From NCBI GenBank assembly GCA_001972305.1, contig BDDD01000355.1, forward strand, positions 124,001 through 188,000: a DNA stretch of 64,000 bases. Direction: 5' to 3'. Both the position numbers and the translations under genes were made by a program. Below the pieces are notes generated by a model. The model ran no database searches. It saw only the letters and a program-made list of their open reading frames with translations, and was not told where the DNA came from. The DNA is from Cephalotus follicularis (Eukaryota > Streptophyta > Magnoliopsida > Oxalidales > Cephalotaceae). Of this stretch, positions 1 to 11,420 are shown in pieces. Position 1 is the stretch's first letter, and the number at the start of each line of letters is the position of its first letter.

Positions 1-733
1 CCAGAGGACAGTGAACCACATGTAAGGGATGGTGCTAATAACCCCTCAGCAAAGACACGTGGAACACATTATGGATGTGTGCTAACTGCGGAGGCAAAGC
101 TAACCGATATGCAACCGTGCCCACCTTTTCTAGAACTTCAAATGGTCCAATAAACCGTAGACTCAACTTTACTTTCAGCCCAAAACGTTGAACTCCTTTC
201 CAAGGTGAAACTTTCAAGAACACATGTTCACCTACTTTGAACTCTAAGTCCCTCCGATGCCTGTCCGCATACCTCTTCTGTCGAGATTGAGCTGCCTTTA
301 ATCTCTCCCTTGCTATTGCCACTTTTTCAATAGTGATCTGCACTAGCTCGGGTCCCTCGATAACTCACTCTCCGACCTCATCCAAACATGTCGAAGTTCT
401 ACACTTCCTCCCATATAAAGCCTCAAACGGAGCCATACGGATACTAGCGTGCCAACTATTATTGTAGGTAAACTCCACTAAGCTCAAATACTCATCCCAG
501 TTCCCAGTTCACTCCAAAGCACAAGACCTCAACATATCCTCTAAGGTCTGGATGGTCTTCTCAGTCTGCCCATCTGTCTGTGGATGGAAAGTTGTACTGT
601 AACTGAGCCTCATACCCCACACCTTCTGGAAACCTTTCCAAAACCGCAAAGTGAAATGGGGATCCCTATCCGAAACAATGGATATCAGAGTCCCCTGGAG
701 TCTCACTATCTCACGCTGAAACACCTCCGCCAA
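1..733 (-). pseudogene. Integrase catalytic core and C-terminal part of the chromovirus pol
   Basis: Minus-strand translation gives the second half of a retroviral-type integrase core: the second catalytic aspartate in SDRDPHF and the catalytic glutamate in QTEKTIQTLEDMLR. The C-terminal GPY/F-type region follows, with FIGPFEVLEK and IHNVFHVSLLRGY. The frame is interrupted by a TGA at 509-511 that replaces a tryptophan codon, another stop near 369, and a stop at 35-37. The chromodomain expected next would lie left of the window. Family role: pastes the cDNA into host chromatin. This copy cannot make a full enzyme. Confidence 0.85.
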
Positions 734-754
734 ATGGTCTATAGAGAAATCCTC

Positions 755-1762
755 TCAGATAGCCAAAAAGTGAGTCAATTTAGTCAATCGATCCACTACT
801 ACCCAGATAGCATCATTCCTCCTGAAAGTCCTCGGCAAACCCGTAACAAAGTCCATCGATATGCTCTCCCATTTCCAAACTGGAACCTCCAAGGGCTGTA
901 ACAAATCACTAGCATGTTGGTGTTCAATCTTTACCTGCTGACAGACCAAACACCTCCCAACGAACTCCGCTACATCCCTTTTCATTCTATTCCACCAGAA
1001 ATTCTCTTTCAAGTCTCTGTACATTTTTGTAGAACCCAGATGTATAGAAAATGGAAAACTGTGTGCCTCAGACAAAACAACATTTTTGATAGAAGTATCT
1101 ATCGGAACACACAACCGATTACCCAACCATATCACACCATACTCATCCACACGAAACTCTGATTGCTTACCCCTTTCAACATTCTGGACTAAGGCCCAAA
1201 GCTTACCATCATCATTATGAGCTGTCTTAATCCGATATATAAGAGTAGGCTCTACATTCACTGCAGTAGCATAACCTCCAAAACCCTGAACATACAGGTT
1301 CAAATCCAACCGCTCCATATCCGCTATCAACTGCGGTTGAGTAAGCAAAGCCGCTACACTCCCAGAACTCTTCCTGCTAAGAGCAACAGCTACCACGTTT
1401 GCTTTACCGGGGTGGTACTGAATATTCAAATCATAGTCTTTCAGAAGCTCTAACCACCTTCTCTGACGCATGTTCAACTCTTTCTGCGTAAAGATGTACT
1501 TGAGACTCTTACGATCGGTAAAGACGTCGCAAGTTTCTCTGTACAAGTAGTGCCTCCAGATCTTCAATGCAAACACTACTGCTGCCAACTTGAGATCATG
1601 TGTAGGATAGTTCACTTCATAACGCTTCAACTGTCTCGAAGCATAAGCTATCACATGACTATGCTGCATTAAAACACAAACCCTTCTTAGAACCGTCACT
1701 GTAAATCTGGTATCCGCCCGACCCAGATGGTAAACGAAGAATCGGTGCCAACACAAGACCAT
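755..1762 (-). pseudogene. RNase H and integrase zinc-binding/N-core part of the chromovirus pol
   Basis: The open frame begins inside RNase H ([20 protein letters not shown], then [11 protein letters not shown] where a DHKSL-type motif is usual) and continues through the linker into the HHCC zinc-binding module ([11 protein letters not shown] to CLVCQQVK). It ends in the start of the integrase core with SMDFVTGLP, which holds the first catalytic aspartate. The N-terminal RNase H segment is out of frame, so a frameshift lies near 1690-1720. The final stop is shortly after [10 protein letters not shown]. It is continuous in layout with the RT upstream and the rest of integrase downstream. Confidence 0.88.
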
Positions 1763-1814
1763 TCTTCAGTTTCTCGAAACTTGCCCACCGTTATTCATTC
1801 CACTCAAACTTAGC

Positions 1815-2576
1815 TCATTTCCTCATAAGTTGAGTTAATGGTAAGGATATGGAGGAAAAGCCTTCCACAAATCGCCTATAGTATCTAGCCAAACCCAAGA
1901 AGCTTCTAACCTCCGTCACTATGGTAGGTCTCGGCCATTTAGTGATAGCCTCAACTTTCGCAGGATCCACACTAATCCCTTCAGCTGTAACCACGTGACC
2001 CAAAAACGCCACCTGTTCCAACCAGAACTCACACTTTGAAAACTTCATGTAAAGCTGATTCTTCCTCAGAAAACCCAGCACTATACGAAAATGTTCTTCA
2101 TGTTCTTCCTTCGACTTGGAATACACAAGGATATCATCGATAAATACAATCACAAACTGATCCAATAACTCATGAAACACCCGATTCATCAGATCCATGA
2201 AAACTGTCGGTGCATTAGTAAGTCCGAACAGCATCACCAGAAACTCATAATGCCCATACCGAGTACGGAAGGCAGTCTTAGGTACATCTTCATCCTTTAT
2301 CCACAGATGATATCCCGATCTCAAATCGATCTTAGAGAACTGCCGAGCACCTTGGACTTGATCAAACAAGTCATCAATTCTAGGTAGAGGGTATTTGTTC
2401 CGAACATTAATTCGATTCAGCTCTCTATAGTCTATGCATAGCCTCATAGAACCATCTTTCTTCTTCACAAAAAGAACCGAAGCATCCCACGGCGAAACAC
2501 TAGGCCGAATGAAACCCCGATCCAACAGCTTTTGCAACTACTCCTTTAGCTCCTATAATTTAAGTGGTGCCATCCT
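1815..2576 (-). pseudogene. Ty3/gypsy reverse transcriptase
   Basis: This is a complete-looking RT palm and fingers region. Motifs in order are [33 protein letters not shown] (first catalytic aspartate), the FGLTNAP stretch, and [14 protein letters not shown] with the catalytic aspartate pair. The connection region ends in [17 protein letters not shown]. The reading frame is open for 240 codons. The upstream edge near 2537-2576 has a stop before the conserved [17 protein letters not shown] start. It is the best preserved domain of this element. Confidence 0.92.
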
Positions 2577-2687
2577 ATAAGGTGCTTTAGATATAGGTGC
2601 TGCTCTAGGAATGAGCTCAATGGTAAACTCCACTTCCCGTTGCGGTGTCAAACCCGGTAGCTCCTCCAGAAACACATCTGCAAACTC

Positions 2688-3305
2688 TCAAACCACAGGA
2701 TAGTCTTCAAAGCGTGGCTCAACCTTAGAGACATCCTTCATAACAGCTAAGAAACCTTCAGCGCCCTTAGCTACTAACTTCCGAGCCTTCAAAGCAGAAA
2801 CAACTTTCACTTCTTTTCTTGGTTGTGAACCCTGATAAATAAAATCAGGTGTATCCACATCCCAAAACAGAATCCTTCGAGCGTGACAATCAATCGTAGC
2901 TCGATGGTGAACCAACCAATTCATACCCAGAATCATATCAAAGTCATACATATCAATAGGCAGAAGATCCGTATCACGAATCCGATCATCAAAAACAAGA
3001 GGGCAAGCATAAAGACACTCAGATATCACAACAGATGTCCCCGTAGGGATCGAAAGAACCAAGGTTGGATCAAGTAACTGTGAAGGCATACCAAGATGTC
3101 AAAGAAAAGACCTCGCTACAACAAAGTGGGTCGATCCAGTATCATATAAAACATAAGCCCTACGGTTACAACCAGAAAAAAAACCCCGAAACAGTACCTG
3201 GTGCATTAGCAACCTGCTGTGTCGTAATAGCAAAAAAACGACCTCCCACATTGCACTGTCCAGAATCTGAACTGTTTCCTTTCCTATCCTTTGCACTAGG
3301 ATCAA
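2688..3305 (-). pseudogene. Aspartic protease region of the chromovirus pol
   Basis: Two overlapping minus-strand frames make up the protease. The upstream part carries the active-site triad in YVLYDTGSTHFVVARSFL. The downstream part carries PIDMYDFDMILGMNWLVHH and CHARRILF, the second half of a gypsy-type retropepsin fold. A frameshift near 3090-3100 separates the two. It sits between the zinc knuckle and RT as expected for a Ty3/gypsy polyprotein. Confidence 0.82.
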
Positions 3306-3650
3306 GACAATCTTTTATAAAGTGCCCCTTTTGTCCACATACAAAACTGGCCCCAATGGCCTATAGCAAACTCCCACTGGATACTGTCTATAGCAAGTAT
3401 CACATCGGGCAATCTGAACATCTGCAGCTCCCTATGTTTGCCTCTGATCATTACCAGGCTGTCATTGTCCCCATTTATCATTCTTTCTTCTCTGTTTGCC
3501 ATTTTTGTCTTTACCATGCTGTCCAGAACCTTGCCCCTGAGAATCTCCCATGTTCCTCTTCTTTTTATTTTCCTGCCTAGCTGCTTGGAAATCCAACCTT
3601 TCCATTCCTATGTTCTTCGCAGCATTGGCTGCCTCGGAAACATCAGCAAA
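3302..3650 (-). pseudogene. Gag nucleocapsid (zinc-knuckle) remnant
   Basis: The minus-strand translation contains CDTCYRQYPVGVC followed, after local frame loss, by text resembling a CCHC knuckle (YVDKRGTL where CGQKGHF-like residues are usual). This is the usual place for the gag zinc finger just before protease. The stretch is full of small indels, and the gag is then cut at 3651-3655 by the insertion of the Sirevirus LTR. The call rests on position and partial motif only. Confidence 0.6.
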
Positions 3651-3655
3651 CCTGG

Positions 3656-4984
3656 TGTTGACATTTTAGTCTCAATCCTAGTTTTGATGATAACATATTT
3701 GCTTTTAACAAGTTTACTTTATGTGCAAAATACTTGAAAAACTCACAAAATGCAAAAAGACAGTTTCACATGAAAGACATCGATGCCATTGAAGGAAGAC
3801 ATCGACGCCTTTAATGAACTAGGAGTTACAAGTTGTTATTCATGAAAGACATTAATCTCATTCTCAAAAGACATCGACGTCTTCAGCCCCAAAAGTTACA
3901 GGTCGATTTTCAACAAAGACATCGATCCCTTTCAGAAAAGACATCGACGTCTTTATCACAGAAAGTTACAGGCAATTTTCATTCAAAGGCATCAATCTTT
4001 TTCAGTGAAGACATCAACGGTTTAACTCAAAGACATTGATCCCTTCACAAAGACATCGATGTGTTTAATGCTTCAAAGTTACATGTTGTTTATGAACAAA
4101 GACATCGAGTATTTCATATGAAAACATTGACTCCAAACTAAAAGACATCGATCCCTTGTAAAAGACATCGATGTGTTTCTCATAACTTCTATTTTTTCAG
4201 AAAAGACATCGATGTGTTGCTCATATCTTCAAAGGCTGGCGACAACTCCAGAAAATACATCGATGCCATTTATAGACATCGACGTCTTCACACAAAATTA
4301 CGCCCTGACTGCTAGTAACGACTAGTTAACTGATGAGACATCGACGCTTATCAAAAGACATCGACGTCTTTTCTCCAACTACTACATAACAGAGTTTACA
4401 GTAAATCATCAGTTTTTCAATTCAAAATCTCCATGATTTAAGCAACGGATACGTGGATTGTTTGGCTATATAAAGGAAGGTCCAAGGCTTCAGAAAAGAT
4501 TAAGAAACAAAGTAATTAAGCAATCAAGCAAGCTACATTTTACAACACCAAAAGTTCTCTTAAGCTTTTCCAAAAGCTTCATAGCTTTACTTTCTAAATT
4601 CCTTTGTAATTCTCTATTGTGCTTTATTGTAAGCCAAACCTACTGAGAGGTTACATTGTAAACATACTACAAACACTTGTAAAAGAGGAAAGTGAATCAT
4701 CCAAAGGTCTTGAGGTCAAGATCAAGTGATTGAGGTCAATCACAAACCTATGAGGTGTAACGAATTGCTTTCTTAATCAATTCGAGCTAGTGGAAACTGA
4801 AGGAGCTCCCTTGGGAAAAGTGGACGTAGCCAAGAGTTAGCCGAACCACTCTAAAAATAGAGAATCTTTCTATCCCTACTCTCTTTACTTTAAAATTTTC
4901 TATTTGTTAGTATTTGTGTTAATATTCAATCCCCTCCCCCCCCCCCCCCTCTTGTATATTGCAACAACTTTTATTATTATTTCA
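3656..4984 (+). mobile_element. Solo LTR of a Sirevirus (SIRE/Maximus-type Ty1/copia)
   Basis: The unit starts TGTTGACATTTTAGTCTC and ends TTATTTCA, so it has TG...CA ends. It is flanked by a perfect 5-bp target duplication CCTGG (3651-3655 and 4985-4989). Its first 60 bases match the LTR starts of the Sirevirus copies at 31649 (minus) and 60380 (plus). It carries a TCGA-palindrome array (3776-4372), a TATA box at 4467-4476, and a poly-C run near 4930-4948. No internal region is left, so it arose by LTR-LTR recombination. It lies in the gag of the minus-strand chromovirus. Confidence 0.93.
3776..4372 (+). repeat. TCGA-palindrome array in the U3 part of the Sirevirus LTR
   Basis: About fifteen copies of AAAGACATCGA(C/T)G(T/C)CTTT-like words occur here. 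They are organised in a higher-order unit of roughly 72-75 bp: a GACATCGATCCCTTT half, a GACATCGACGTCTTT half, then a spacer containing AAAGTTACAGGTC. The word is a near-perfect palindrome. The array ends about 95 bp before the TATA box, placing it in U3. It is not coding: the short open frames in it read only as low-complexity KTSTSL or RHRRL repeats. Confidence 0.85.
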
Positions 4985-4989
4985 CCTGG

Positions 4990-5685
4990 TATTAATCAGC
5001 TTACCTCAGAGCTGATAGTGCAACTTCCACTTGAATTTCTCAGCCTGTTCGCTGCTGTCCCCGCCGCGGACATAGTGAAACCAACAAGTCTAGTAAAACG
5101 GGTCAGAAACTCCGTAACCGACTCTCCATCTTTCTGTCTTGTATTAATAAACTCCCTGGCATAAGCCTCCTTATCAGCAGCGGGAAAATACTGCTGATAG
5201 AAGACTTCACAAAACTCTGACCAAGTCAAAGCGTCAATGTATTCTCTTCCTTTAGCCAGCCCCAAAGTCTTCCACCACTTCTGAGCATCACCCTCAAGCT
5301 TATAAGTAGCCAACCTGACCTTCTGCTCATCACCACATCCCAGCACATCAAAGATCTTATCCATATGTGCAATCCAATGCTCAGCTTCCACAGGAGTCAC
5401 GGCTGAGCTGCAAGAGTGTGGACTTTGTTTCTGGAACTGCTCAAGCCAGATATAAACAGGAGTTTCGGGCCTGTCTCAAACTTCCCTACAAATCTGAACA
5501 TCAACTGGAGCATCATCTTCAGCAACTTGCTCCCTACGGCCTTGTCCCAGATTCCGTTGACCCATCACACGACGTACCTCCTAAGCAATTGCCTGTCGTA
5601 CCAACTCTTCCATAGAAAGCTCATTCCTGACTTCTTGAGCCTCAACCGAGGCAGTTCTCTGATAAGCATTCCTTGTGCATACCAT
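4990..5685 (-). pseudogene. Gag capsid of the chromovirus
   Basis: The best open segment (4996-5400) reads VEAEHWIAHMDKIFDVLGC, DEQKVRLATYKLEGDAQKWW, LTWSEFCEVFYQQYFP and FLTRFTRLVGF. This is the retrotransposon gag (Retrotrans_gag) capsid signature. The frame continues upstream with reduced quality (QFQKQSPHSCSS) to a possible ATG at 5683-5685, some 150 bp inside the primer site. Capsid proteins build the virus-like particle in the cytoplasm. The 3' part is separated from the rest of gag by the Sirevirus solo LTR. Confidence 0.85.
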
Positions 5686-5838
5686 CTACGAAAAGATATC
5701 GAAACATAAAATATCGAAAGCAAATAGAAACAAAAACATAAGACATATCAAAAAGATCATATCAAAGTAACCTAACCCAGAGTCTACCCAATCTCATAGG
5801 TCAAACCTGGTTAGGTCTTCTAAGGAAACAAAACCTGT

Positions 5839-5849
5839 CTCTGATACCA
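5839..5849 (-). other. Primer-binding site, initiator tRNA-Met type
   Basis: The minus-strand sequence TGGTATCAGAG is complementary to the 3' end of plant initiator tRNA-Met. It sits 5 bases from the LTR end (LTR edge at 5855), as a PBS should. It fixes the orientation and the inner edge of the chromovirus 5' LTR. Confidence 0.85.
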
Positions 5850-6652
5850 TAATCTGTAACACCTCCGAATGGCGGGAGCCATTACAGGTCATAGAATAAC
5901 AAAACATAACATAACTTACTGAACATACGCACAACTTTATTACCTAAAAACATGGCGGTGAAAATATAACATATCTGGATGGCATATGGAAAACTGATCA
6001 TAAACTAGAAACTTAACATATTCTAAAAAAACATAAACCAAAAGTAACATATAGTTCAAGACCAATCCTAACAGAAAACATATAGGGATCACACTCCTAG
6101 AGGGTCCCGGACATATAGTGGTCATCTGTCAATCACGTTTTCCCCCGTTGCTCCTGATAACTTGCCGCATGGAAACAAAAATGTGGCTGAGCAAACCTCA
6201 GTACAGATATAGAACGTAAAAACAATAAATGATAAGTTAAAAGCAGTAAGATTTCAAAAGTTATCTCGAAACAGAAATCTTAAGCAGTAAATCAGTTTAA
6301 ACATTCCTTGAAGTCAAATCCATAACTTTCGAAACATATACGAAACATTTCAAAAACATAAGTTTCATAAAATCATACTGAGCCACATAACATATCATGT
6401 ATCAAAACATATACATCGTAAGGGAGGCGCTAATTCCACATGCCCAATAGAATTGAAGTGTACGGTGCTACACAAGTCAATTCTCATATCATATCATATC
6501 ACCCATTGCATAACTCATCACGTCTGCCATATACTAGAATCGATTCATACGCCTCTATCATACATAACGGGTCCATAAATCCACCTCATGGGATTTATTC
6601 ATAACATACAGAGACGTCGTAGACTAATCACAATGTTACGGAAGTGTTATGT

Positions 6653-9236
6653 TGTAATATCCCGTTTCTATGCTTACATGTTTTATGTTGGGTTTACACC
6701 TTTTGATACATGCTATGGTTTGTGAACGCTTCGATTCTTAGCTTGAAATTCTTTTATTTTTGTTTTCTGGGCACAAAGCGTCGACGCTCTTATTAGAACC
6801 GCCGATGATTTGGGTGTTGTGTGACACGTTGACGCTTAAATGTGTGACATTGACGCGTATTGTATTTAAGTGTTTAACCGTCGACGCTTTAAGTAAACAG
6901 TCGACGCTTTGGTCGGCTTTCCATACCAGTTTGGACGGTGGGCTGTTTAGGGAAAAAGGGTTTTTTTTGCAATTTTTGCTGATCTGATTTTTCCTTCTTT
7001 GTTCGAAACCGAGTCTGCAAGTAAGGAAACATGTTAGTTGCACGATTTTATCATTAATTTTACTCGTTTTTCTGGTTTTAAAAATCTAAGTATTATTTGA
7101 AAGAAAACCATCTGCACATTTTGACAAACACGAACAGCAACTTTGCAAGCATTTTTCTACACCGATTTTGACGTCTTTTGAAGGTAAATTCTAAACGAAA
7201 GTTGTAGTTTGTACTATGTAGTTTCTATACCACCCATTAATTCGTATTGAAACATGCTAGAATTTAATTGTGAGCGTGATTTTAGAAGCCTGATGAAACT
7301 AAATTTCTGTTGTTCATTCATGGGTTTTATGCATAACTTGTAATATTGATGCTTAAAAACAAAGAAATCATGTTATTGACGTATGTGTGTGTGTGTATAT
7401 ATATATATCATTGTTTTACGGATTATACACAGGAAAAATCAGAATATAGTTCATGATTTTGTAAACAATTTTAAAACCATGTTTTGACATAAACATGCTA
7501 TGCTAAACTTGTCATTTTCATGATTGTGTAATTATAATCACCATACTGATAGTTACAGACTCATATGACATGTTTTTAAGTTTTGTTATTGCTACTATAA
7601 CTTCTGACAATGAAAAATCCGAGTTGTTAATAGATTTGAAATCGTTTTTTGCAATTGGTATTCTGTGTTCGACGCAAACCGTCGACGCTTATTCCTTGAG
7701 CGTCGCCGCTTTGTACTGTTTTGTGCTGTGGTCAGTTGACTCTTTGCTCTACGCTTTGTCCTTTTGTGCAATGAAACCGTCGACGCCTAGGAATAAACTG
7801 TCGACGCTTTGTCTGGCAGTTTCGATAATTGCTACTTTTTATGTTATGTAATGTTTGGACTCATATGTTTAGGTCTTAATATCGTTCGTGGTGGAGTTTA
7901 GGACACTTCTAGGGTGATTTTATCCGGTATTCTAGATTGTTTAGATTTTCGACCTGCTAAGGTACGGATTCTTCGATTCTTGGATATTCCTTCAGTTAAA
8001 TTAAATAAAGTTAATTTTTACTGATACATCGTTCTTGAACGGATTTATGCTCCTGGTTTTATTCGAAATAAAATTTTGATTGGATATCCTCATTTTGATA
8101 ATAATCTTATTGAAACGGATTTATTATTGTTACATCGGATATTGATTTTTAATGTGCATATTTTCTGCTATCAAAAATGTGTTATTTGTTTTGGACATGA
8201 CTTCCACTTTAGGAAGTATGTTAAACTTCAGATACAGATCATATTTTGATTTTTGATATGAAAATATGTTTATGATCCTCATTAAATAATTTCATGTATG
8301 TATGGAGACAGTTTACATAAGTATGTTTTAGAATTGTTTTAGATTAAAACAATATTTTAGCATAATAACATACAGAGAAAAACCCTACCTATGAGGTATC
8401 ATAGGCATGTTCTTTGGCACGGAGGACATGACACCTACCGTGGCGGTGTGGGTTGTCTACGGCGTCTCTTTTAAATATGTATCCTGAGGGTAGGATATGG
8501 ATCCTTTTGAGGCGTATGAGTATACTCTAGTTATTGTCAGAATTCAGAAATTCAGTATTTGGGATTGTTTGTGTAATGCCATACACGACTTTTCCGTCAG
8601 AGCATGTGGGCCTCGCGAACCCCTTGCACCTATATATATGTATGTATGTCAGAATTCTCTGTTATGGAATTATGAAATCAGATAAAGTTTTGGATTATGA
8701 TGTTATGTTTTCATAAAGTTATGATGATTTTATAACTGCTTGTTTTTAAATATTCTATTTTACATTTCAATAATATTACTATGCTACTTTGCTGTATTCC
8801 AAAATTTAAGGTATTTTGTTTATCGTTTCCTGTTTTAATTCTTTATCCGTACTGAGGTTTGCTCAGCCGCGTTTTTGTTTCTATGCGACAGGTTTTCATA
8901 AGGATGGGGGAAACATGTGATGAGAGTTACCCACTTGTCAGAGGACCATCTAGGAGTTGGTCTATTGTGTTTACAGTAGTGTTGATCATGTTTTGGAGCA
9001 GTATCAGACTATTTTTATGCTTACATAATTTTTGAATATCGGATTTTGGTTTTGTTTCCGGTTATATTCAGTTTATGATTTGTTAAAAATTTTAGCCTTT
9101 ATTAAACATCGGTTTTGTTATAAGTTATGTTTCGGACCACCACATCCGTTTTGCGTAAAGTTCATGCTTAGTTATCCTGTTATGTTTTAGTTTGGTATTA
9201 TGACCTGTAAGGGCTCCTACCATCGGAGGTGTTACA
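6653..9236 (+). mobile_element. Solo chromovirus LTR, plus strand, nested in a sibling LTR
   Basis: The unit starts TGTAATATCCCG and ends GGAGGTGTTACA. It is flanked by perfect 5-bp duplications TATGT (6648-6652 and 9237-9241), and its length is 2584 bp. It is homologous, in opposite orientation, to the LTR it interrupts, but carries a different internal TCGA motif family (GTCGACGCTT). A (TG)n(TA)n microsatellite lies at about 7384-7410. No internal coding region remains. Small open frames inside are not recognisable proteins. Confidence 0.92.
6778..7810 (+). repeat. Two clusters of GTCGACGCTT motifs in the solo LTR
   Basis: Cluster one (about 6778-6911) has AGCGTCGACGCTC, ACCGTCGACGCTTT, ACAGTCGACGCTTT and decayed forms such as CACGTTGACGCTT. 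Cluster two (about 7672-7810) has ACCGTCGACGCTTA, GAGCGTCGCCGCTTT, ACCGTCGACGCCT and ACTGTCGACGCTTT. The centre GTCGAC is palindromic and contains a CpG. The clusters are about 750 bp apart in the same LTR. Confidence 0.8.
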
Positions 9237-9865
9237 TATGTCCATGTGCCAGGCCTACGGCATGCCTATGGTACGCCCCATAGGTGGGTACAAATACTCA
9301 GTATTTTGCCATTCCAAAATATTGATTTATCACAATCAATTAAAATTCATATAGAAGGCTTTTTTTGAAACATATTCATAAATCTTTATCAAACGATATC
9401 ATTTTCTCATAACATACATTTTCATAGTCGGAAATCAACTCATTTATTTTCCACCATAAAACAGATGATCATATCATATTTCATAACATAGCATAAAGTC
9501 AGGAACCTTTAATTTCACAAAGATGTCAAAACTGACTTTATTTACAAAACATATTAAAACCGTAAAACATAACCGAATTCATAAAACCGAAGGAACATAT
9601 CATAAAAACAAAGCTGAATTTATCGAAGAGAGTGTCAAATAGTAGAATATCCGTACCTTATGCGCTTACAGAAAAGACTTACGAAAAGGCTGATTAATTT
9701 TTAATTGCCCTTTGAAGCACAACAATCTAAAAGACATAAAACCATTCATATAAGGGTCTGAAAATCATTGAGGGCATAAAACAAATTTATAACTGTTTTT
9801 AGGACAGACCCTGATTAGACAGAAATGCAAACAGACCAGGAAAATTGAAAACATAAATTTCCCGG

Positions 9866-10080
9866 GCAAAACAGCTGACTGTTACAGAGCTCCAGTCGAC
9901 TGTGGAAGCTTGGCAATCGACTATCCAACAGGGCCAGCCGACTACACAAACTGGACTGCAGCCAGATGACTGTGACAGGGGTTCAGTCGACTGTGCAAGG
10001 CAAAGCAGTCGACTGATCATACAAACAGCCGACTACACAACATATGACAGCCGACTGTCCATAAGAACTGCCGACTGTTC
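9866..10080 (-). repeat. CAGTCGACTG array in the older chromovirus LTR
   Basis: About ten copies of a CAGTCGACTG-like word lie in about 215 bp. Examples are CCAGTCGACTGT, TTCAGTCGACTGT, GCAGTCGACTGA, and variants with CCGACT or GTCGGC replacing GTCGAC. CAGTCGACTG is itself a perfect 10-bp palindrome. This LTR is homologous to the solo LTR at 6653-9236 in its flanks, yet the array word differs outside the TCGA core. Confidence 0.78.
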
Positions 10081-11269
10081 TAGAAGATAGAACAGCAGAA
10101 ACTAAACAATTTGATGGAGAAACCTATCCAAACTTGCAGAACACAAAACCAGAGGCTTATAGACATTTATGTAAGACATTGTATGGCATTTAGACAGGAG
10201 GAGGACACTGAATTAACATGATCGTATGGACAGTGGCTAAACTCAAAGAGAAAACATATTGGTTTCTAATCACATGCATCCATATAACAATCCAATTTTT
10301 CTGTCAAAAGCCACTGTCAGTTTTTAAGACCGAATTACAACCTATACAGATGCCTAAGGACTGATTAAGCAAACCAGAAACCAAGACAGAACATATCGTG
10401 GCTGGAATCAAAACCAACTTTTAACAGCCTATAAGAACATGCAACAGATTGTAAGGAATAAAGGCAACCATCACAGCTGAATGAGAAATCTAACCTATAC
10501 TGGTGTTGCATATACAGAAACACTACGATTTTCAAAGATCACCCAACTATACAACTTGAACAAAAGAGAAGAAAAACAAATATACAAACTCAATGCCTGC
10601 CAAAAGAAAGTATAACCAACACAAAACAATCAAGGACTGAAATTACGTAGCACAAACCTGACTTTGATGATGACACTTGCACATGACAACACGAATTCCA
10701 GATTGCAGAATCGGTAGAGACCTAGCAAGTGAAACGGATGGCACAAAACCATAGACTAAAGCCATTCTTAAACCAAAAAGGGAGAGGATTTTGGGCAGGA
10801 TAAGGGAAGAAGAATCATATTTGGGTTGGTTAAGGAAATAAAGGAGAGATATACGGGATTGAGGGAGAGAAACGGGTAAGAAGATAAGGGAAAGGAGAGA
10901 TATGGGTGAGAAAGGAAAATAGAAAAGAAAAAGGAATAAAAAGAATTTTAAAATAAAAGAAAAAGGAAATAAAATTTTAAAAGAAATAAAATTGTTTTAA
11001 TAAGTTTTAAAATAGTTATATTTATCAAAATTGACATAAACATAAGGCCAACCAAAAAGCATTCACAAACCAACATATCCAAAGATCAGGCTGGTATCAG
11101 TCAGCCCAAAACACATAGGCCCACAACAGGGCAAACGGACTTCATAACAAAACAATTTAAAAAGCCCACAACAAAACAGATTAAAAGTCTGTAAAACATG
11201 CATACGAACAAACAGGGTGCCCCCCCCCTAAAAAGGATTTCATCCCGAAATCATAAACATAAACATACC

Positions 11270-11420
11270 TTAAGCAAACAAGTGAGGGTATTGCTCCTGA
11301 ATGTGCTCCCCCAACTCCCATGTAGCCTCACGTCCGGGATGATTCTTCCACAAAACTCTCACAAAAGGAACAGTCGTACTGCGCGTTACCCGTTCCTGTC
11401 TATCCAGAATAGCCTCTGCC
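11270..11420 (-). pseudogene. Chromodomain fragment of a second chromovirus copy
   Basis: The minus-strand translation reads AEAILDRQERVTRS, VPFVRVLWKNHPGREATWEL and EQYPHLFA then TAA at 11270-11272. This is the chromodomain at the C-terminus of chromoviral integrases, which in that family targets insertion to marked chromatin. It is followed, as usual, by a polypurine run (GGGGGGGG at 11221 on) and an LTR. Only the last ~50 codons survive. The upstream sequence past about 11425 is unrelated or too decayed to read. Confidence 0.82.

Larger units (their letters stand above)
1..11214 (-). mobile_element. Ty3/gypsy chromovirus (Tekay/Del-like), decayed, 3' end beyond the window
   Basis: Reading on the minus strand, one long LTR (high end near 11214, low end 5855) is followed by an initiator-tRNA-Met primer site, a gag with the capsid-type fold, a zinc-knuckle remnant, protease, reverse transcriptase, RNase H and integrase. 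The domain order PR-RT-RH-INT is that of Ty3/gypsy. The capsid style, the long LTR and a related chromodomain scrap next door suggest the Tekay/Del branch. Every reading frame is broken by stops or frameshifts, so this copy is dead. It contains two later insertions, a Sirevirus solo LTR at 3656-4984 and a sibling solo LTR at 6653-9236. The lineage call is inference from motifs, not a tree. Confidence 0.85.
5855..11214 (-). mobile_element. Long LTR of the chromovirus, split by a sibling solo LTR
   Basis: The low edge (plus strand TGTAACACCTCC) abuts the primer site; the high edge lies near 11214, next to a polypurine tract at 11221-11236 (minus strand). Removing the insertion 6653-9236 and one duplication copy leaves about 2.77 kb. 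The two parts align to the plus-strand solo LTR in reverse: both contain CTGAGGTTTGCTCAGCC-like and ATAGGCATG-like blocks. A chromodomain scrap lies just beyond the high edge. This LTR therefore serves both as the 5' LTR of the element to its left and, apparently, as the 3' LTR of a second copy. Confidence 0.82.

Noticed and set aside
3833..4039. Open frames through the TCGA arrays (also 31199-31495, 60424-60723) giving KTSTSL or RHRRL-like repeats
   Set aside because: They only translate the repeated palindrome in different frames, lie in LTR U3 regions and have no family similarity.
3776..4372. CRISPR-like regular repeats
   Set aside because: The context is an LTR in a plant genome. Word spacing is uneven, spacers are themselves repeated, and no cas genes exist.
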